64,000 bases of DNA from Apteryx mantelli (Eukaryota > Chordata > Aves > Apterygiformes > Apterygidae): positions 1,541,424-1,605,423 of the forward strand of contig NC_089979.1 of the NCBI RefSeq assembly GCF_036417845.1, in the 5' to 3' direction. A model generated the notes under the pieces. That model saw only the letters and a program-made list of their open reading frames with translations. It had not been told where the DNA came from and did no database searches. Shown piece after piece: positions 26,801 to 36,500 of this stretch. The translations under genes were made by a program, and so were the position numbers. Numbering within the stretch: position 1 is the stretch's first letter; each line of letters opens with the position of its first letter.

Positions 26801-29800
26801 TGTCTGTGGTGTTTAAGACTAGGGATGGCCTGATGTGATGGATCCGCCATCACTAGCAGTCTGTCCTTGGTGGTGCGTGAGGAGATGTGTGGATGGAAGC
26901 CCGCCTGTGGCTGTCATCAAGTTGCTCAGTGCAGACTGGTTTTGTTGCTCCGTTCCTCTCTAGGAGAGATGCTTCAGTGGCAGTTGGGGACTTCTTAAGA
27001 GTCTTGGTAGCCTTGCATGTGTTTGTGTCTGCAGAGCGAATGTTTTAGCTACCGACAGGAGAACTAGCTGAGACCTGCAGTGTGTGCATGTATCTGCTGC
27101 ACCTCTTATTTTACAGATAGCAAAATGGCTAAGACCATGCTCTAGACATCTTTGGTTCCACCACCCAGCTGCTTGACCCTTCTGCAAGCACTGAGACATG
27201 CAGCAAAAAGATGGCAGAGTTCATGGATGACTTTATGCAAGCTTTGTTTGGGGTGTAGCTGGTGTGAAGCTGTTTCTCACTGATTGACAGTCTGTCCTGC
27301 ATGAGGATCTGCTTCTGGCGCTTGACTGCCTCTTTCAGCATGAGCGAAGTGCTTTTCTCTTTCCTGTTGAACCAAACGCATCCCCCAACCCTTTTGCCCT
27401 TTCCAGCAGAAGACAGTTCCGCGTAGTAAAGAAGCTCCCTCTGCCCGTCACAAGAGGCAGTCAGGCCGCTCAACTGTAAGTCATCTGCGCCCGGATGGAG
27501 CTGGTTGTGGTGTCTGAGAGGAAGCTGGAGGGCAGCCTCATACTGCGAGAGGCTCTTGCCCTTTGGGACGTAGTCCTGGCTCACGCTGTGTAGCACGTAG
27601 GCCTTCGGGTCTCCTAGGCTTGGGGAGCGAGTCTGGGCACTGCAGATCGGCACTTGTGTTCCTGAGCCTGTATCCACCGCGAAGGCTGCGTTCTGTGCCT
27701 GAGACTGATTCCCTGGTGCTTTTGACATCTGGCCCCTGCTCCTTTTCGGGTAGGTGAAGGAGGGTCTCTTTGACCTTCCTTCCGGAAGCAGCACGTGCTG
27801 CTTTCCTGTGTCCTGTAGACCCTGCTCTCCCAGGGTTGTCTCTCCCAGAACCGGCTTTCCATATGCTCCACGTTTGCCATCTCTTCATCCTAAGTGATTG
27901 CCAGGATACCAGGAGCATGTCAAATGCAACCAAGAGTCCCATTAATTATATGCAGGGTGCACTTGGAAGAACATAATTTATCTCCATTGTTTTATTCAGT
28001 TATAGGGACACTTGAAGGCCTGTTTTCTCTTTCCTTTTGCAGAATTGATTTATAGGCAAGGGCTTCCTTAAAAAATAAAAATTAAAGCACTTTTTGCTGT
28101 TAGAACAAATCCTTTTGAAGCTGGATTGGTATAATTGCCCCCCCTCAGCATGTATTAAAGTAGGTTTCCGTTTTTTTGAGAGGACTTAAACGCTGGAGCA
28201 AGGAAGATGGGAGTTAGAAATCCAGGAATCGCTTTCTAGCTTTCACAGTGACTTGCTGAGTGACATTAGGCAGGTCATTTCTGTGCTTTGTGCCTTGGTC
28301 TGTCAGACAAGACCAGCTGCCCCGTTGAAGGGGCTTAGTGGGAAACTTTCAAAACCTTTTGCATGTTTAGCGATAGCTCATGATCTGTGACTGCAAAGAA
28401 TGACTTATCCCGAACTCACCAGTGCCAGCTGAGATTCATGGGATGTGTTTCATGCTTCGTTATATAGAGCTAGTGTATTCTTTTTCAAGGCTTTGGATGA
28501 AATGACCTTGTTCTTAGGTAGCTTTTGAAAATCTCTTCTTCCCCAAAGGCTTGACTCTGCTTCGCTTCACTGAACCATTGAGCTTGGGAGTAGGTGAACA
28601 GATTTGTTTCAGCTCGGTTTTCCTTGTTGCAGAGTGCAAGCACAACCTCTTCTGGGCCTACTGGTGATCAAAATGAACTCATTTCCAGAATTTCTCACCT
28701 GGAGGTAGAAAACCAAAACCTTCGCAGTGGTAAGTGGGAGAACCTTCTGGCATGAAAGCAAATTTGGTGGGGTCCCGCTCCTGCGGAGCATCCACCTTAC
28801 TGACCTTGTCTGTGGCCAGGTGAGCACATGCCAGTGTGTTTTGATCAGAGCTTTACAGACTTTCCTCTGACTGGGACAGCTGGTATTTGCAAACCTACTT
28901 GGAGCAAAAGCGCTCAAGGCCTGACTTGAGAGCTGATGCTGGAGCCTACAAGATAAGTTTCCTTCTCCCCCTGCCCCTCCTTGCAGTTGTTGCAGATCTT
29001 CAGCTGGCCATCTTCAAGTTGGAAAGTCGCCTGAATACGCTGGAAAAATCATCTACCTCCCATCAGCCCGCATCGATTCCACCAACCCAGGTGAGCCTCA
29101 GCGGAGTGCTGTTCCTGAGTACTTCTTCATAACGAAGTCCCAACTCGCTTCAGAGGTTTCCTCGCTCTGTGCTGAGGATTGAGATGCTCGTGGTTAGGAT
29201 AAGTTTATTGGAGCTTTTTCAGCAGTTTTGGCGGCTGCCTTGTGATCTGGCCCAAACCAATATCTGTGAGTCCCCAAACTTACATAAATGTATGTATAGG
29301 CTCAGGATATCTAGAACATGAGTCTAAGCAGGAGAAGAGTTGGGAAACTGTCCTTACAAGACTTAGCCTTACTGTCCCAATATAGGTATGTATATATATG
29401 TCCCCAAAACTATATGTAGGTTTGAGGGCTCCTATATATTTGTTTGGGACTTACATGAGTTCCCAAGTGCTGCTCTGATTTAACTTCAGATTAATTTTCT
29501 TTCCTTTTCCCTTAAATCCAACTTCAACGCGTGTCACCCCAATGAAGAAAGTGGAACCATTCAGTGTTCCCTCCAAGAAAGTGGAGCTCCCATCTGCTTC
29601 AATTGCAAAGAAAGTTGAGCCAACTGCTGCAGAGGATGATGAGGATGATGACATCGACCTTTTTGGTAGTGATGATGAAGAGGAAGACCAAGAGGCTGCC
29701 AAAGTCCGGGAAGAGAGATTGCGTCAGTACGCAGAGAAGAAGGCCAAGAAACCGGGTCTAATTGCCAAGTCTTCTATCCTTCTGGATGTTAAGCCAGTGA

Positions 29801-31942
29801 GTAACTCTAAAATAGGGGGTGTTCCTGAGTGAAGCTATGTGTCTCATGCTGCAGGAGGTTGCAAATCACTTGCAGATCCGAGCTGTCTGGTGAAGCGAAT
29901 GTGACTCACAGATTTTTTTTTCAAACAAGGTTTGGAGTTAGGTGGGATACTGCAGCTGGGATCTGCAGTCTTTGTGCTGCTGCTGCCTCCCCTGAACCAT
30001 GGCAAGTGCAGCCTGTTATTTGATGGGTTCCCCTGACCAGGAGTAGCCCCTGCCTTTGAAGAACGGGCTTTCATCAGTTAAAGCAAAACCACAGACTAAC
30101 ATGCCCTGAAGATGGGAATAAACCAGTCTTGGTTAAACAGATTCTCATGGTAAAACCACCTCTGGGCTGCCTAGTGCTCTGCACAAAAGAGAAATGTCCT
30201 TGGTAATGATAAAACTATTTACATACATTTTAAAGTGAGCGCTCCAAAGTAGATGTGTTGCTGCAGGAAGAATTCCCTTTGCGTATGAAGGGTCTGTAGA
30301 TAGAATTGAAATACATACCATGTAGCATTGCTGCAAAGTCAGGTATTTAGTTTGGCTAAGCCCATCAGCTAATTCTGGTGAGAATGGCAGCCAAGAAAAA
30401 GCAGCTTGAATTAGCTGAAAGGTACTGAGAGAGGCAGGATTGAATTTTAGCTGCTAGTGTGGGCATGGGCATGTGTTAAACATGTGAAAGCATGTTGACT
30501 AGCCCAGGTTACCCCGTCTGGTTTAGGGGTGCACCTTAATCTTCGTGTGACGGGAGTATTGTCCACCCCCATTCTGTTTGCTGTATATGTGATTGCAGAG
30601 TCTTTGGTTGCTGGACGCCTCTCGGGGCTAATGCTGATCTCTAGGAAAACACTGAAGTTCTTATTTCACGCTTTTGCAGTGGGATGATGAGACCGACATG
30701 ACAAAGATGGAGGAGTGCGTCCGATCCATCCATATGGACGGGCTCGTGTGGGGAGCCTCCAAGCTGGTCCCAGTAGGCTATGGCATTAAGAAGCTCCAGA
30801 TCCAGTGCGTAGTGGAGGATGACAAAGTTGGGACAGACATCCTGGAGGAGGAGATCACCAAGTTTGAAGACTATGTAAGTCTTTACAGCAAGCTGTATAA
30901 TGCTGCGTGATGCCTGGCCTGAAGGGTCATTTTTGACTGAATAGGTTCACTTGCAGCTTTGGCACATTTGGATCTTTAGTAGAAACACACATGGAATTCA
31001 TGGTGTCTCTGCCTGCTGAGACAGATTTTTCATGTTTTCTTTTTTTTTAAGGTTGGCTAATATGCTTCTACATCTTGCAGATATTTTGTAGAGCCATTTT
31101 GCAGGCTGTGAGCCCTCTTACTGCTCATCCAGCCCGTTGGCTTTTACCTTGGGGAACCGCTGCTTTTACAGTTAACCTGGGCACCACCAAGGTAGCAAAA
31201 TGATTGTTTACCCTTGGTGGTTGGGGCTGGAGGAAATGTCTCCAACCCACCCTCCCTTTTTCCATGGAAATAGTAGCAGGAGCTCCAGCTCTGTGCCAGG
31301 TAATACGCAGGCTCAGCAGTGCTTCCTGCCCCTCTGCTTGGAGAGGGACGCAGCAGGCCAGAGACCTGGTTTTAATTTTCTTTGCCTGCTCTTTTTCTTG
31401 CTTAAATATATACAGCAAATTGGGAACTGCAGCTCTTTAATCTTGCCATGGTGTTACTTGAAATGACACCAAATTATCAGTTGGGGTTATCCTTTGCCCT
31501 GAGGGAGGAGAGAGGTGTGGATAGTCCCCAAAGTCCAAGCAGCTTGCACACTAAGCAGTGGTGAGATCATCTTGTGGAACAAGTTAGAAACTGTTTTAAT
31601 GTGCATGTTCTTCATAGGTTGGACTCCCCAAAGATTCCTACAGTAACTAGCACAGTGGAGTTTCCTGTTGTGACTGGGGTTACTTATGCTTACTAAATAG
31701 TCCAAAATAGCACCTAAAAAGCTGCTAAACCACCTAAAAGGAGGCTCTTCCTAGAGCAGGGAAGCTGCCTAAGAGAAATGGGCTCTGCTTGATCTGTTTT
31801 GATCTTTCTTTGTCAAGAAATCCCCTGGTGTGAGTACTTCCTTCGTTAGGAATGTCTGAGAAGTACTTGGTGATCTCCAGCTGCTGCTCTTGTTCTGTTT
31901 CAGGTGCAGAGCGTTGACATTGCTGCCTTCAACAAGATCTAG
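13617..31942 (+). CDS. EEF1D, elongation factor 1-delta, long isoform
   Basis: Guanine-nucleotide exchange subunit of the eEF1B complex that recharges eEF1A with GTP. Modelled coding exons: 13617-14872, 17643-17763, 19623-19694, 28633-28729, 28987-29090, 29548-29796, 30680-30874, 31904-31942, giving 710 aa (human long form 647). Residues 1-420 come from the long exon and carry five copies of a W-x3-K-x3-[YF]-D-x-A-E motif and a basic nuclear signal ([13 protein letters not shown], residues 72-84). Next come the ENGAS...ARENIQ segment, a leucine-zipper coiled coil (LEVENQNL...[11 protein letters not shown]), the acidic [14 protein letters not shown] stretch and the C-terminal exchange domain (WDDETDM to AAFNKI). 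All introns are GT-AG and phases close. The start of the sixth coding exon (29548) is uncertain; see findings. The long human isoform is a tissue-restricted nuclear regulator; that role here is inferred. Confidence 0.93.
14873..17642 (+). other. EEF1D intron between long exon and short-form exon
   Basis: 2.8 kb of non-coding sequence with GT at 14873 and AG at 17641-17642. It contains only short chance open frames. No transposon or conserved RNA was recognised. Confidence 0.6.
17647..31942 (+). CDS. EEF1D short (canonical) isoform
   Basis: This is the housekeeping form starting at [20 protein letters not shown] within exon 17643-17763 and sharing every downstream exon with the long form: 290 aa, against 281 in human. 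The acceptor reads CTCTCTACAG before AAAAATGG; the ATG has A at -3 and G at +4, a strong Kozak context. The first about 30 residues correspond to the region that contacts eEF1B-gamma in the known complex. The exchange domain is encoded by 30680-30874 and 31904-31942, ending FNKI as in human. Confidence 0.93.
21738..22615 (-). mobile_element. CR1 LINE, 5'-truncated, minus-strand orientation
   Basis: The left end carries the CR1 3' terminus in reverse (ACAGAATGACAGAATGG; CR1 ends in imperfect ATTCTGTGA-like octamers). Reading the minus strand gives the C-terminal part of CR1 ORF2 in pieces. It starts at the DDT of the reverse-transcriptase active-site box (near 22610), then [40 protein letters not shown], and the [12 protein letters not shown] and LFSLEK segments. 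The element is truncated at its 5' end in the reverse-transcriptase domain and the frame is interrupted, so it is inactive. It is closely similar to the copy at 45903-46410 and so belongs to the same young subfamily. Confidence 0.95.
27129..27884 (-). other. Unidentified 251-codon antisense open frame
   Basis: On the minus strand inside an EEF1D intron, 251 codons are open between a TGA at 27885-27887 and a TAG at 27129-27131. The translation is of mixed composition and protein-like, with segments such as [36 protein letters not shown] and a possible helix [21 protein letters not shown] do not recognise the family. There is no ATG near its 5' end; an AG suitable as a splice acceptor lies just upstream (CACTTAG and GATGAAG near 27885). 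The other two minus-strand frames are also partly open across 27540-27940, which weakens the coding argument. It could be an exon of an antisense gene, a decayed gene or chance. Confidence 0.3.
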
Positions 31943-31975
31943 AAGCAAACCTGTATCCTCTCTGCAAGTGTAATT

Positions 31976-31981
31976 AATAAA
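31976..31981 (+). terminator. EEF1D poly(A) signal
   Basis: AATAAA lies 34 bp after the EEF1D stop codon, in TAATTAATAAAGGTCC, followed by T/G-rich sequence. It implies a very short 3' UTR, typical of translation-factor genes. Confidence 0.85.
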
Positions 31982-32659
31982 GGTCCAGATTGGGAGTGCA
32001 GATTGTATGATGTCTTTCTTTGCAAAGTGTAACTTGTCTGGAGAGTGATGTGTTGTGAGACTTTGGGATATTTCCCCTCCTTGCCCCCTTCATAAAAGGA
32101 AGGGCCGTTGTTCCTGTGCCTTGAGACATGGGGTAACTATGTTTCTGGCTTGGGGTGGCTTCCTGTTTGAGCAGCCTGTGCTAAGGGTATGTGCATTAAT
32201 CTCTCTCAGGGTAGAAACCTGAATTGATTATCTACAAAATACCCCAGGATGAATGAGCAGGAAGCGTTCAGGAGTTGCTGTTTTGGCATGTGGGGCTGAA
32301 TTTCCTTCCCTGTTTTCTTTTGCTGCTCTTGCTATCCTGTGCGGGATATTTCAGCTGATCGTTCTGTGCTTTAGGAATGAGGGGACCATCCAGAGCGTGG
32401 CCTGCGAAAGGGGAGACTATTTCATGCCATAGGCACAAAAAGGGTGTGTAGTAATGCTGGAGAGTCCAAGGTCCAGGTATGAGTTGCAAAATGCAAACAT
32501 TGAGCAGTGCAAACGGCGAGCGCCATAGTGTTGCGCCACAGCGTCGCGCCACAAGTGTGGGATGAAGTCGCAGCAGCACCCAGCTCTGGGCTGGCCCATA
32601 TGCGGCAGCCAACCAGCGAGGAGCTGAATGCCAGCTCTGTGCGATGCTGGTTTTCCTTG

Positions 32660-33450
32660 CTGTGCCCGTGCTCCACATGCCCATGTTGGTGGGTTCATGC
32701 CTGTTGTGACTGGTGTCCTAATGCAGTGTTAGGATGTCCATCATGCATGCTGCACTGGGTGTGTGTGGTGTCCTGTGTGCCCAGTGCTTGGCGTGCATGA
32801 TGTCCCATGTGCCTGATGCATGGTGTACTGTCTGGTGTGCCCAGTGCCTCATGTGCTTGGGGCCAGGCATGCATGGTGTCTCATGTGCCAAATACACATG
32901 GTCACGCTCTGGGTGCCTCCTGTCATGTGCCACATGTGCATGATGTCCCATGTGCCTAGGGTCAGGTGTGTACTGTCCCCTAAGCATGCTGGGCATGCAG
33001 TCTCCCCAGTGCCCCCTGGTACATGGTGCCTGCCATCCATGGGGTGCCCCATGTGCCTGGCATGCAGTGTCCAATGTGCCTGGTGTGCACCTGGGGCCAC
33101 ATGTGCCCAACACTGTGCAGTGCCCAGGTGTCCCAGGTGCTGGTGTGCAGTGTCCCATGTGCCTGGCATACGGGGTGCCATGTGCACCCAGTGCATGGTG
33201 TGCTGGTGCCCCATGTGCATGGTGTGCCTGGTGCCCCATGCAGCTGGTGGCCTGTGTGCCTGTTCCCTCCTGTGCACAGTGTCCCGGTGTATCTGGTGTC
33301 CTGACTGCCTGGTATCCCGGTATATCTGGTGTCCCGGGTGCCTGGTCTACCTGGTATCCCGGTGTACCTGGTGTCCCGGGTGCCTGGTATCCCGGTGTAC
33401 CTGGTGTCCCGGGTGCCCGGTGTTACCGGTTTACCTGGTGTCCCGCGCCC
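32660..33450. repeat. GC-rich minisatellite between EEF1D and NAPRT
   Basis: About 800 bp of degenerate short tandem repeats built on phrases such as CATGTGCCTGGTGTCC, sliding into a tighter array at about 33280-33445 where CCTGGTRTCCCGGTGTA and CCTGGTGTCCCGGGTG alternate, roughly 33 bp per pair. Because the repeats rarely contain stops they create long spurious open frames on both strands. The array ends immediately before the NAPRT promoter. Confidence 0.85.
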
Positions 33451-33475
33451 CACGTGCCGGCGGCGCTGCGCCCGG

Positions 33476-33494
33476 ACTACAACTCCCGGCGTGC
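33476..33494 (+). promoter_or_regulatory. ZNF143/THAP11-type site in NAPRT promoter
   Basis: ACTACAACTCCCGGCGTGC closely follows the known ZNF143 (SBS) consensus ACTACAnnTCCCAGCATGC. It lies 60-80 bp upstream of the NAPRT ATG in a CpG-rich segment, and an inverted CCAAT box (ATTGG, 33517-33521) lies between it and the ATG. Both fit a TATA-less housekeeping promoter. Confidence 0.7.
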
Positions 33495-33554
33495 CCCGCG
33501 GGCGGCGGCGCGGCCCATTGGTGGCGGCGGGTCACGGGGGGCGGCGCGGCGGCC

Positions 33555-36500
33555 ATGGCGCTGCTGACGGACCTCTACCAGGTCACCATGGCGTACGGGT
33601 ACTGGCGCGCCGGGCGGCACCGCGCCCCCGCCGCCGCCGAGCTGCTCTTCCGCCGCTGCCCCTTCCGCGGCGCCTTCGCGCTGGGCGCCGGCCTGGCCGA
33701 GGGGCTCCGCTTCCTCCGCGCCTTCCGCTTCTCCGCCGCCGGTGCGTGCCCGCCCGCCCGCGGGGCGACGTGGAGGGACGGGGGCGTCCCGGGGGGTGGG
33801 TGGGGGGCAAGAACATCCCTCGCAGGGACCTAGGGGGCAGGGGGGACCCCGGGGGGGACCCCTGGGGGGCAGGGACATCCCTTAGGGGGACTCAGAGATC
33901 CTTCTGGGGGACAGGGGAGCCCCTTGGGGGACCTAGGTGGGGCAGGGGCATCCCTCCGGGGGGTGAGGACACCCCTCAGGGAGACCTGGGGGACATGGGG
34001 GACCCCTTGGGGGACCTAGGTGGGACAGGGACATCCCTCCGGGGGGTGAGGACACCCCTCAGGGAGACCTGGGGGACATGGGGGACCCCTTGGGGGACCT
34101 AGGTGGGACAGGGACATCCCTCCAAGGGGTGAGGAGACCCCTCAGGGAGACGTGGGGGACATGGGGGACCCCTTGGGGGACCTAGGTGGGACAGGGACAT
34201 CCCTCCGAGGGGTGAGGAGACCCCTCAGGGAGACCTGGGGGACATGGGGGACCCCTTGGGGGACCTAGGTGGGACAGGGACATCCCTCCGAGGGTTGAGA
34301 AGAACCCCCAGGGGGACAGGGAGGACCCTACAGGGGACCCTGGGGGGACAAGGACATCCCTCAGAGGGACCTGGGGGACCCCTTAGGGGGCTCTGGGAGT
34401 CCCTCAGAGGAGCCTGGAGGACCTGGGGGAGAGTGGGGCATCCCCCAGAAGATCCCTTGAGGGGCTGGAGGTCAGGGTGGGTCGGGGCCCTGCCGGGCCC
34501 TCGCTGCGGCGGTGGCCGCTCCTCCCGGCCCGGGTACTCGGTCCCTTCGGCTCGACCACGGCCGGCCGTACCTGCGTCCTGGCTTCCCTGTGGCACCGCA
34601 GTCGTATCCCAACGCGATGTATTGCTGCGGCTTCCATGGTGAGCGAGGCGTTGCGCCAAGCGCTGCCTCGGGGAGCTCTCGCCCCCAATGCGGTTTTGCC
34701 CGTCGAAGGTTGCAATCGCGGCTTGGCCTCCGTCGAACCGGGAGCCGGAGCGGGGAATGTGAGCGGCGAGCGCCTGTTCGCGGCGGTACCGGCGCTCCCC
34801 GCTCAACGGCCGCTCTCTGCCCCCTGCAGATATCGCCTACCTGCGGTCGGTCCTGCCCAGCACCACGGAGGAAGCCTTCTTCGAGTACCTGTGCACCGTG
34901 GACGCCTCGGAGGTGACCATCTCCTCTGTGCCAGAAGGCTCCGTTGTCTTCTCCAGGGTGAGTGTGAGCTGTGCTGGCCCCTGGGGCAAATCCCCCAGGA
35001 GCCTCCGTGCTGGCCCGGGTGGCTCTGCCATGGGACCGCGCAGGCTAACGGGTGGCACAGAGTGCTGGCACCTCGGAAAACCAGCTCTCTGCCTGTCGCT
35101 GGCTTGTGGTTGTCCCTTGACAAGCTCTTCCCTTCTGCGCCTCAGTTTTCCCACATGGTGACGGCGACGTTTGCTCTGTGCTTGCCCGTGGGTAAAGCGA
35201 TTTCAGCTCGTTATGTGACAGATGCTCCTCGCTGTCGGGCGCTGTTGGCTCCCGCCTGCGTCCAGCTTGCCTCGCTCAGCCCCGTTACCTGCAGTCGGGG
35301 CGGGAGGCCTCACCGCTGCTCGCCCGGCTCTTCCCGCAGGTCCCGCTCCTGCAGGTGAAGGGCCCGCTGCTGGTGGTGCAGCTGCTGGAGACCACGTTGC
35401 TGTGCCTGGTCAGCTACGCCAGGTAGGAGCCAGTCCTGCCGTTTTGGGGGTGCCGGGATCCCTCAGCCACAGGGTACGGGGAACGCGTCCACCCCTGCTG
35501 TAGCCAGACCCTCGAAATCCCACTTGGCCTCTGCCAAGTCCCCTCACCTCGGCTCCGAGTCAGAGTGGAGCTGAGCTGGTCCGGGAGCCCCCCCGGCGCG
35601 TCCGCCTTCGCTGGGTACCATTCCCAGCCCTGGCCCTGATGCCCACTTGGCACGACTAGCGCCTTCCTCTCTCCCAGCCTGGTGGCCACGAACGCTGCCC
35701 GCTTCCGGCTCCTCGCTGGCCCTGCCACGAAGCTGATGGAGATGGGGCTGCGTCGCGCTCAGGGTCCGGACGGCGGCCTTTCGGCTTCCAAGTACTCCTA
35801 CATCGGGGGTGAGTGCGGCCCTGCGAAGCGGCTCCTCCTGGCACTGCGCTGCGCCTCCCGCCTGGCGTCCTCACCCCCCCCTTCCCTCGTTGCAGGCTTT
35901 GATTGCACCAGCAACGTCCTGGCGGGGAAGCTCTACGGCATCCCGGTGCAGGGGACCGTGGCGCACTCGTTCGTCATGTCCTTCACGTCGCTGGCGGAGG
36001 TGGAGCCCCGGGTGAGTCGTTGTGGGTGGGAGAGGGGGAAGGACGGCACCGTGGTCCCGTGGATGTGGGGTGTGTGGCTGCGACTGAGGGCTGGGCTAGG
36101 TCGCGGGGTTGCGGGGATTTCTGGTTCTTCTGATGTGGGACGCGTGGTTGGGAGGGGGGGGTCATCCTGCCGCATCGGGTAGTTCGGGGAGAAATAGGGA
36201 ACGCTGCGGGACGTTGGGTCGTGGGGTGGGATGTGCGTGGGTCGTGCGAGTGAAGCCCTGCTCCCGCAGCTGGGGCCTGACCCTCGGGCGCTGGGAGCAC
36301 CCGTGTCCCTCGCGTGGGGCTACCCCGCTGCCTTTTACGGAGCTCCTTTCACCCAGCGAGCGGGACGCTGTCTCTGCCTGGCCTCTCCCCGCTGAGAACC
36401 GAGGTGGCGACCTGCAGCTCCTCCCGCAAAGCTGGGAGTTAGGCAGCAGCAGGGACGTCTTGGCTGCAGTGTGGCTGTTGTCCCCGGGCAGGTCCTGACC

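Larger units (their letters stand above)
19695..28632 (+). other. Large EEF1D intron with CR1 and an antisense open frame
   Basis: 8.9 kb between GTGAGT at 19695 and TTGCAG ending at 28632. It holds a CR1 copy (21738-22615) and an unexplained minus-strand open frame (27129-27884), both listed separately. The remainder shows no coding signal. Bases 24960-25650 are somewhat GC-richer than their surroundings but carry no recognisable gene. Confidence 0.6.

Noticed and set aside
32718-33833. Long open frames on both strands (up to 337 codons) left of NAPRT
   Set aside because: Translations of minisatellite repeats that happen to lack stops; only the last part overlaps genuine NAPRT exon 1, in another frame.
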